DNA of 64,000 nt from Hymenobacter siberiensis (lineage in GTDB: Bacteria; Bacteroidota; Bacteroidia; Cytophagales; Hymenobacteraceae): assembly GCF_018967845.1 (NCBI RefSeq), contig NZ_JAHLZZ010000001.1, forward strand, positions 2,976,001 to 3,040,000, read 5' to 3'. Made by a program: the position numbers and the translations under genes. Positions 58,523 to 64,000 of the stretch are shown piece after piece (the first letter of the stretch is position 1; each line of letters opens with the position of its first letter). Under the pieces are notes generated by a model that was not told the origin of the DNA, ran no database searches, and was given only the letters and a program-made list of their open reading frames with translations.

Positions 58523-58604
58523 CATTCTGAGCGCGGCGAAGGACTTTCTTACACTTAAATGAGGCTATGCAGCCGCGATAAGGTCCTTCGCCGCGCTCAG
58601 GATG
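58523..58604. repeat. 22-bp inverted repeat (CTGAGCGCGGCGAAGG)
   Basis: Bases 58523-58544 and 58583-58604 are reverse complements with one mismatch, loop of 38. Part of the same repeat cluster upstream of the dprA stop. Confidence 0.8.
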
Positions 58605-58634
58605 CCCATAATATTGACTTTCTAAGAAGCTTTA

Positions 58635-59762
58635 TTACACCAACGCAAACTTCTTGCCCGGCAGCGCCCGCACCACGCCCCGAAACTCCAGCCCCAGCAG
58701 CAGCGAAGCCACGGCGTGAATGGCCAGCTGGGCTTTCCAGGCCAGGTCGTCCATCTGGGCTTCGCGGCCCGTGGCCGCAGCCAACACGCTGATGAGGGCA
58801 AATTCCTCGACCGTAAAGTCATCGGCCGAGTAAGAAGGCGCCGGCTTAAACTTGCCGGACTGGTGCAGGGCCGCGTCCCAGTTCAGGAGCTGCTCCAAAT
58901 CGAGCGGCTCCTGATAAAGCGCTGCTTTGTTGCTCTTGATAAGGGCATTGCAGCCTTCGGAGGCGGCCGAGCCCAGATTGCCGGGCACGGCCAGCACGTC
59001 GCGGTCGTAGCTCAGGGCCAGCTCGGCGGTGATGAGGGCGCCGCCCTTTATGGCCGCTTCCACTACCACCGTGCCATCGGATAGCCCGGCAATGATGCGG
59101 TTGCGGGCCGGGAAATTGTAGCGGTCGGGCGGGGTGCCGAAGGGGAATTCGGTGAGCAGGCCGCCTTGCTCGCGCATTTTCTCGGCGGTTTTGCGGTGCA
59201 CGGCAGGATAGATGATATCCAGGCCGGTGGCCATTACGCCCACGGTTTCCAACCCTTCTTGCAGGGCGGCGCGGTGGGCCATGATGTCGATGCCGTAGGC
59301 AAGGCCGCTTACTACCAGTGGCTGATGGGGGAGCAGTCCTCTCACGATGCGCTCAGTTTGCTCGCGCCCGTAGTCGGTGGCCTGGCGGGTGCCCACGAGG
59401 GCCACAATTTTGGGCGCGTTTAGGTCGGCCGTGCCCTGGTAGTAGAGAATGGCAGGCGCATCGGCAATCTGCTTGAGGCGGCTGGGGAAGCGCTTGCTGG
59501 TGTAGAACAGAATTTCTACGCCTTCTTTTTGGGCCTTTCGCAAGTCCATTTCGGCCTTGCGGAAGGCTGCTTCGCGTGCATTGCCTGTGAGGATAGCCAC
59601 GGTGGCCGCGCCCACACCAGGAATGCGGCGCAACTTGCCCGGCGGCATGGTAAGCACGGTTTTGGCCGCGCCTCCGTAGCTCATCAATTGCCGCGTGAGC
59701 TGTGGGCCAATGCCGGGTAGCAGCGTGAGGGCCAGCTCGTGGAAAAGGGTATCGTTGGTCAT
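58635..59762 (-). CDS. dprA: DNA-processing protein DprA
   Basis: A 375-residue protein that protects incoming single-stranded DNA and loads RecA in natural transformation. An N-terminal SAM/HhH-like region (LLPGIGPQLTRQLMSYGG, IPGVGAATVAIL) is followed by the Rossmann-like DprA core: VALVGTRQATDYG, VVSGLAYGIDIMAHRAAL, VMATGLDIIYP, GTVVVEAAIKGGALITAELAL. A C-terminal winged-helix part (TVEEFALISVLAAATGREAQMDDLAWKAQLAIHAVASLLLGLEFRGVV) closes it. Downstream of the MerR gene with 9 bp between them, so co-transcribed. The window shows no other com genes. Confidence 0.96.
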   Translation of the reverse strand: MTNDTLFHELALTLLPGIGPQLTRQLMSYGGAAKTVLTMPPGKLRRIPGVGAATVAILTGNAREAAFRKAEMDLRKAQKEGVEILFYTSKRFPSRLKQIADAPAILYYQGTADLNAPKIVALVGTRQATDYGREQTERIVRGLLPHQPLVVSGLAYGIDIMAHRAALQEGLETVGVMATGLDIIYPAVHRKTAEKMREQGGLLTEFPFGTPPDRYNFPARNRIIAGLSDGTVVVEAAIKGGALITAELALSYDRDVLAVPGNLGSAASEGCNALIKSNKAALYQEPLDLEQLLNWDAALHQSGKFKPAPSYSADDFTVEEFALISVLAAATGREAQMDDLAWKAQLAIHAVASLLLGLEFRGVVRALPGKKFALV

Positions 59763-59771
59763 CGGGTAACC

Positions 59772-60125
59772 TTACTCGGGCCGGGCCACGTCGAGCTCCT
59801 TCTTCAAACTCACCAGAAAGGCCCGCACCTTTTCCAGGCTCTGCACCACATCAATCTTCTCCTTCAGCTGCGGGCCTTTTTGCTTGAGCATGTCGCGGGC
59901 ACCAGGAATGGTGTAGCCGCGCTCCTTCACAAGGTGGTAGATGGTACGAAAAATCTCAATATCCTGCGGCGTGTAGAGGCGGTTGCCCTTCTTGCTGCGG
60001 CGGGGATGCAGCTCGTCGAATTCGGTTTCCCAGAAGCGCACCAGCGACTCGGCCACCTTAAACTGGGCGGCGACCTCGCCAATGGTAAAGTACTGTTTCT
60101 CGATGCTGCGCTCTTTATACGGCAT
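59772..60125 (-). CDS. MerR-family transcriptional regulator
   Basis: A 117-residue regulator from ATG 60125 (MPYKERSIEKQYFTIGEVAAQFKV...). It has a MerR HTH (FTIGEVAAQFKVAESLVRFWETEF), the winged ARRSKKGNRLYTPQDIEIFRTIYHLVKERGYTIPGARDML, and a short coiled-coil tail (EKVRAFLVSLKKELDV) with no metal-binding Cys. The wing-first order and lack of an effector domain are typical of Bacteroidota regulators of this group. Upstream of dprA by 9 bp. The plus-strand alaS promoter element lies just upstream of its start. Confidence 0.92.
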   Translation of the reverse strand: MPYKERSIEKQYFTIGEVAAQFKVAESLVRFWETEFDELHPRRSKKGNRLYTPQDIEIFRTIYHLVKERGYTIPGARDMLKQKGPQLKEKIDVVQSLEKVRAFLVSLKKELDVARPE

Positions 60126-60130
60126 ATGGC

Positions 60131-60138
60131 TACCTTTG
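60131..60138 (+). promoter_or_regulatory. -7 promoter element TACCTTTG for alaS
   Basis: TACCTTTG is a perfect TAnnTTTG match, 70 nt upstream of the alaS ATG and just behind the divergent MerR start. Confidence 0.5.
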
Positions 60139-60207
60139 CTATTCAGCCGAAAAGTACCTAAAAAAACCGCATCTGCCGCTATTTCGGCCGCTGTGCTCCT
60201 CCATAAT

Positions 60208-62886
60208 ATGTCACTTCCCACCGCTTCCCACGTCCGCCAGCAGTTTTTGGACTTCTTCGCTTCCAAAGGCCACCACATTGTGCCATCGGCCCCGATTGTA
60301 GTGAAGGACGACCCCACGCTGCTGTTTATCAACTCGGGCATGGCTCCGTTCAAGGACTATTTCCTGGGCAATAAGCCTGCTCCTTATAAGCGCATCGCTG
60401 ATACGCAGAAGTGCCTGCGCGTGAGTGGTAAGCACAACGACCTGGAGGAAGTAGGCTACGATACGTATCACCACACCATGTTTGAGATGCTCGGCAACTG
60501 GTCGTTTGGCGATTACTTCAAAACCGATGCTATTGCCTGGGCCTGGGAGCTGCTCACTGACGTTTATAAGCTTGACAAAGACCGGCTTTATGTAACCTAT
60601 TTCGAAGGCGATGAGGGTGATAAGCTCGCCGCTGATTCGGAAACGCAAAATCTTTGGCGGCAATACACCACCGACGACCGGATTTTGCCCGGCAATAAGA
60701 AGGACAACTTCTGGGAGATGGGCGACACTGGCCCCTGCGGCCCCTGTACCGAAATTCACATCGACCTGCGCTCCGATGAGGAGCGGGCGGCCACGCCCGG
60801 CCGCGACCTTGTGAACGCCGACCACCCGCAGGTAGTGGAGGTGTGGAACAACGTATTCATGGAGTTTCAGCGCCTGGCCGATAAGAGCCTGGTGAAGCTG
60901 CCGGCCCAGCACGTTGATACCGGCATGGGCTTCGAGCGGCTGATGATGGCGGTGTCGGGCGTGAAGTCTAACTACGATACCGACGTTTTTCAGCCCCTCA
61001 TTCAGTTCATTGCCAAGGAAGTAGGGGTGGAGTACCACGGCACGGCCCCGGCTAAAGTGACCGACCAGCCGACCACCGAAAATGAGAAAACCGACATCGC
61101 CATTCGGGTAATTGCCGACCACATCCGTACCATCGCCTTCACCATTGCCGACGGTCAGCTGCCCAGCAACGTGAAGGCCGGCTACGTCATTCGCCGCATT
61201 CTGCGCCGGGCCGTGCGCTATTCCTTCTCGTCGTTGAATCAAAAGCAGCCCTTCCTGTTCAAGCTCGTACCCGTGCTGGCCGAGCAGATGCGCAACATCT
61301 TCCCCGAGCTGAAAGCCCAGACGGCTTTCGTGCAGCGCGTGATTGAGGAGGAGGAAATTGCCTTCCTGAAAACGCTGGAAACCGGCCTGCGCCGCCTCGA
61401 CGCGCTGGAAGAAGCAGCCCGCGCCAACGGCGGCATTATCGACGGTAAAACCGCCTTCGAGCTGTCCGATACGTTCGGCTTCCCGCTCGACCTCACCGCC
61501 CTCATCGCCCGCGAAAAAGGCCTGACCGTGGACGAGGAAGGCTTCCAGAAGGAGCTGGCCCAGCAGAAAAACCGCAGCCGCAATGCCCAGGAAACCGAGC
61601 AGAGCGACTGGGTAACGGTGGCCGATTCGGAGGAGCAGCCCGCCTTCGTGGGCTACGATTTGGACGAGGCCCCGGCCCGCATCCTGCGCTACCGCAAGAC
61701 CACCGCCAAGGGCAAAACCGAGTATCAGCTGGTGCTCGACCAAACTGCCTTCTACGCCGAAAGCGGCGGGCAAATTGGCGATACCGGCTACCTCGAATCG
61801 CCGCTGAGCAAGGTGCGCGTGATTGATACGAAGAAGGAAAACGACCTCATCGTGCACACCGTGCTGGAACTGCCGCAGGACCTGACGGCCGACTTCCTGA
61901 CCATTCCTGACGCTGCCCGCCGCACCCAGATTCGCCAGAACCACTCGGCCACGCACCTGCTGCAGGCCGCTCTGCGCGAGGTGTTGGGCAGCCACGTGCA
62001 GCAGAAAGGTTCGCTGGTGAACGAGAAGCTGCTGCGCTTCGACTTCTCGCACTTTACGAAAGTGACCGAGGCCCAGCTGCGCGAGATTGAGCAGCTGGTG
62101 AATGCCCGCATCCGCCAGCAAATTCCGCTGGTGGAGCGCCGCAACGTGCCCATCGCCGAGGCCAAAGACCTGGGCGCCATGGCCCTGTTCGGCGAGAAGT
62201 ACGGTGAGTTCGTGCGCGTCATCACCTTCGACCGCGACTTTTCGGTGGAGCTCTGCGGTGGCCTGCACGTACCCAACACGGGCACCATCGGCTACCTCAA
62301 AATCACGGCCGAAAGTGCCGTGGGTGCGGGCGTGCGCCGCATCGAAGCCGTGACCGGCCTCGGGGCCGAAGCCTACGTCGACCAGCAGCTCGACCTGCTC
62401 AACCAGGTGCGCGAAACCCTCGGCAACCCCCAGCATCTGCTCACCAGTCTGGAGAAGCAGAACGAGGAAATTGCCACCTTGCGCAAGCAAATTGAGCAGT
62501 TTGCCCAGCAAAGCATCAATCAGCAAAAGGACCAGCTGGTGGGCCAGGTGAAGGAGCTGAACGGCGTGAATTTCCTGGCCGCGCAAGTGCAGGCCGGCTC
62601 GGCTGAATCCCTCAAAACCCTGGCTTTCAACCTGCGTCAGGCCGTGCCGAACCTGGTGGCCATCCTCGGCGCTGAAATCGACGGCAAGCCCCAACTAGCC
62701 GTGATGCTGGCCGATGAAATTGCCCAGGCCGGCAAGCTCAACGCCACCACGCTGGTGCGCGAGCTGGCCAAGGAAATCCAGGGCGGCGGCGGCGGGCAGC
62801 CGTTCTTCGCCACGGCCGGCGGCAAGAACGCGGCCGGGCTGGCAGCGGCGATTGCCAAGGCAGAAGGGTTGATTGCCGCGAAATAG
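60208..62886 (+). CDS. alaS: alanine--tRNA ligase
   Basis: An 892-residue class II synthetase, start at ATG 60208 (MSLPTASHVRQQFLDFF). It has the aminoacylation core (APIVVKDDPTLLFINSGMAPFKDYFLG, TYHHTMFEMLGNWSFGDYF, EIHIDLRS...), the editing domain with HSATHLLQAAL and ELCGGLHVPNTG (the CxxxH-type zinc/catalytic His and Cys), and a C-terminal C-Ala domain with a coiled-coil. Length matches AlaRS. A longer reading to 59983 only adds sequence antisense to the MerR gene and is rejected. Confidence 0.98.
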   Translation: MSLPTASHVRQQFLDFFASKGHHIVPSAPIVVKDDPTLLFINSGMAPFKDYFLGNKPAPYKRIADTQKCLRVSGKHNDLEEVGYDTYHHTMFEMLGNWSFGDYFKTDAIAWAWELLTDVYKLDKDRLYVTYFEGDEGDKLAADSETQNLWRQYTTDDRILPGNKKDNFWEMGDTGPCGPCTEIHIDLRSDEERAATPGRDLVNADHPQVVEVWNNVFMEFQRLADKSLVKLPAQHVDTGMGFERLMMAVSGVKSNYDTDVFQPLIQFIAKEVGVEYHGTAPAKVTDQPTTENEKTDIAIRVIADHIRTIAFTIADGQLPSNVKAGYVIRRILRRAVRYSFSSLNQKQPFLFKLVPVLAEQMRNIFPELKAQTAFVQRVIEEEEIAFLKTLETGLRRLDALEEAARANGGIIDGKTAFELSDTFGFPLDLTALIAREKGLTVDEEGFQKELAQQKNRSRNAQETEQSDWVTVADSEEQPAFVGYDLDEAPARILRYRKTTAKGKTEYQLVLDQTAFYAESGGQIGDTGYLESPLSKVRVIDTKKENDLIVHTVLELPQDLTADFLTIPDAARRTQIRQNHSATHLLQAALREVLGSHVQQKGSLVNEKLLRFDFSHFTKVTEAQLREIEQLVNARIRQQIPLVERRNVPIAEAKDLGAMALFGEKYGEFVRVITFDRDFSVELCGGLHVPNTGTIGYLKITAESAVGAGVRRIEAVTGLGAEAYVDQQLDLLNQVRETLGNPQHLLTSLEKQNEEIATLRKQIEQFAQQSINQQKDQLVGQVKELNGVNFLAAQVQAGSAESLKTLAFNLRQAVPNLVAILGAEIDGKPQLAVMLADEIAQAGKLNATTLVRELAKEIQGGGGGQPFFATAGGKNAAGLAAAIAKAEGLIAAK

Positions 62887-62909
62887 TGAGCAACTAAACT
62901 CCGTAAGCA

Positions 62910-63722
62910 ATGAAATTTAAATGGATTGCCTGCTGTGTTGCGGGGCAGTTGTTGGGGGCTGGCCTGGCGTTGGGCCAGACCAGCCCCACCTCGGCGACCG
63001 GCCCCACCCGAGAGAGTGCGCTCGGGGCAATCCCGCCTAAGCGCGTATCGTACATTGGGGCCAAAGGTCAGAAGGTTGCCTCGGCGGAGAAGGCCGACCA
63101 CCGCGAAGAACTGGTGTATCGCGACAGCATCGGGGGCAACCTGCGCGTTTACTATCCGTCGGGTAACTTGCGCCGGGTGGTCCCTTATCTGCACTTCGGG
63201 CGGGGCGTGAAGTACGGCGTAGAAACCAGCTTCTACGAAACGGGCGAAGTGAAGAGCCGGTGCGAATACAGAGTTTTGCCAGTGGGTGCCTACGAACAGT
63301 TTTACCGCGATGGTAAAATTCGCTCGCGTATCTATCTGGCTGGCGACTCAACTGGCAAAGCCGTCAATAGTGAGGGGTATTTGCCAGATGGTACGCCGGC
63401 AACGGAGAGCACGGCAGTGCCGGAAAAAATGCCCACCTACCGGGGCGGCGGCAGCGATGCTATTGTGGCGGCTATTCAACAAGGAGTACGCTATCCGGCA
63501 GCGGCATTAAGGGCGCAGGTACAGGGCAGGGTATTTGTGAATTTTATGGTGGATGATGCGGGTTTTATTCGCAATTCCCAAATAGTCACATCACCTTCCC
63601 CGCTTCTGAATGCCACTGTTCTGCAATCAGTGGCCTCGCTGGGACGCCTCACGCCGGGCGAGATTTCCGGCGATACGGTGGACGTGTTTTTCACTGTTCC
63701 GATAACTTTTTCGATTCAGTAG
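62910..63722 (+). CDS. exported protein with MORN-like and TonB C-terminal-domain regions
   Basis: A 270-residue exported protein (signal MKFKWIACCVAGQLLGAGLALGQ). The middle part shows MORN-like turns (GNLRVYYPSGNLRRVVPYLHFGRGVKYGVETSFYETGEVK) and the last ~90 residues a TonB_C-like domain (GVRYPAAALRAQVQGRVFVNFMVDDAGFIRN...LQSVASLGRLTPG). It starts 24 bp after alaS, so it is probably read through from it. Similar MORN/TonB_C proteins are common in Hymenobacter and relatives; function unknown. Confidence 0.8.
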   Translation: MKFKWIACCVAGQLLGAGLALGQTSPTSATGPTRESALGAIPPKRVSYIGAKGQKVASAEKADHREELVYRDSIGGNLRVYYPSGNLRRVVPYLHFGRGVKYGVETSFYETGEVKSRCEYRVLPVGAYEQFYRDGKIRSRIYLAGDSTGKAVNSEGYLPDGTPATESTAVPEKMPTYRGGGSDAIVAAIQQGVRYPAAALRAQVQGRVFVNFMVDDAGFIRNSQIVTSPSPLLNATVLQSVASLGRLTPGEISGDTVDVFFTVPITFSIQ

Positions 63723-63768
63723 GAAAAAAGCAATACTTTTCAAGCGTCTAAACTGACTCTTCAGCCTC

Positions 63769-64000
63769 ATGTCCACCTTCGCCCTCATTCTGCTCGGGCT
63801 TATTGCCCTCACGCTGTTTCTCTGCTACGTCATTGTGCCGCAGGGCACGGTGGCGGTGGTCACGGTATTCGGCAAGTACCGGCGCATTATGTCGCCGGGA
63901 CTGAATTTCAAACTGCCGTTTATTGAGGCGGTGTACAAGCGGATTTCCATCCAGAACCGCTCGCTGGAACTTAATTTCCAGGCCATTACCATCGACCAGG
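63769..64000 (+). CDS. SPFH/band-7 (stomatin-like) protein, 3' end outside window
   Basis: From ATG 63769, 77 codons are visible. An N-terminal membrane helix (FALILLGLIALTLFLCYVIV) is followed by the SPFH signature TVAVVTVFGKYRRIMSPGLNFKLPFIEAV and RISIQNRSLELNFQAITIDQ, an early band-7 domain. Stomatin-like proteins are membrane scaffolds, often next to an NfeD-type protein; the rest of the gene is not in the window. Confidence 0.9.
   Translation, partial: MSTFALILLGLIALTLFLCYVIVPQGTVAVVTVFGKYRRIMSPGLNFKLPFIEAVYKRISIQNRSLELNFQAITIDQ

Larger units (their letters stand above)
58103..58634. other. 532-bp intergenic region packed with inverted repeats
   Basis: Starting from the delta-60 gene, the region holds a 232-bp inverted-repeat element (58100-58331), an AT-rich stretch, then two REP-like palindromes (58389-58467, 58523-58604). 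Four copies of TGTTTAGAAAGTC or GACTTTCTAA(A/G) flank and separate them. No protein-coding gene is supported. Confidence 0.75.

Noticed and set aside
59983-60207. N-terminal extension of alaS to 59983
   Set aside because: It lies antisense to the MerR gene and gives no homologous residues; the ATG at 60208 gives the standard AlaRS N-terminus.
60211-62694. 827-codon open frame antisense to alaS
   Set aside because: High-GC coding DNA gives long antisense open frames; the reading has no domain, and alaS is unambiguous on the plus strand.

Overview
The window is a chromosomal segment from a GC-rich member of the Bacteroidota, most likely a Hymenobacter-like bacterium of the Cytophagales. This is inferred from several features: a secreted delta-60-repeat protein with a type IX secretion (T9SS) C-terminal domain, TAnnTTTG-type -7 promoter elements, many SPII lipoproteins and TonB_C-domain proteins, a DASH cryptochrome next to a second photolyase, and a MerR-dprA gene pair. 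No rRNA, tRNA, CRISPR array, prophage or conjugative module was seen. Most of the DNA is housekeeping or envelope genes in short operons, with strong palindromic terminators between convergent genes.

Layout. 1-15.8 kb: end of an OmpA-family gene, a small Spy-like exported protein, citrate synthase, mnmE, a DtxR-type regulator, fabH, a glycosyltransferase, dapD, msrA, 3-hydroxyacyl-CoA dehydrogenase, a tiny membrane protein, an outer-membrane barrel, an asymmetric ABC-F ATPase, a DUF4199 protein, a second Spy-like protein, a lipoprotein and an L,D-transpeptidase. 15.9-17.7 kb: an IS5-family element has landed in the N-terminal membrane anchor of an M48 metalloprotease gene. 17.7-22.7 kb: LON-domain protein, mtgA, a TIGR03643 protein, an NTF2-like protein, an App1-like phosphatase and a topoisomerase IB pseudogene. 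22.7-27.9 kb: three paralogous ~510-540 aa lipoproteins of unknown function, with a motif order that resembles atypical kinases. 27.9-35.7 kb: CrtA-like protein, pyridoxamine-oxidase-like protein, acpH, slyD, a decayed SMP-30-like lipoprotein gene, an SF1 helicase, an orphan AT-rich gene and a higBA toxin-antitoxin pair. 35.9-50 kb: GNAT-nitrilase fusion, an Imm51-like protein, DASH cryptochrome, two exported proteins whose start codons overlap head to head, a 1203 aa nuclease-helicase, a double-FKBP lipoprotein, an MpaB/DUF2809 in-frame fusion, a lipoprotein and an RND/MMPL exporter. 50-64 kb: a small Cys/Met/Lys-rich exported protein, a two-TM protein, a (6-4)-photolyase-like protein, thyA, two tandem TonB_C proteins, a class IV aminotransferase, the T9SS delta-60 protein, a 232-bp inverted-repeat element, dprA, merR, alaS, a MORN/TonB_C protein and the start of an SPFH protein.

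The most unusual points are the lipoprotein trio (22.7-27.9 kb), the IS insertion whose excision restores a continuous hydrophobic anchor, two genes decayed by small indels and nonsense changes (topoisomerase IB; SMP-30-like with two separate 4-bp tandem duplications), an ABC-F protein with one intact and one dead composite ATP site, a PhrB-like photolyase without the four Fe-S cysteines, and a Dna2-like protein carrying in-frame peptides that look like translated intergenic repeats. All function calls come from reading the sequence; no database search was run.
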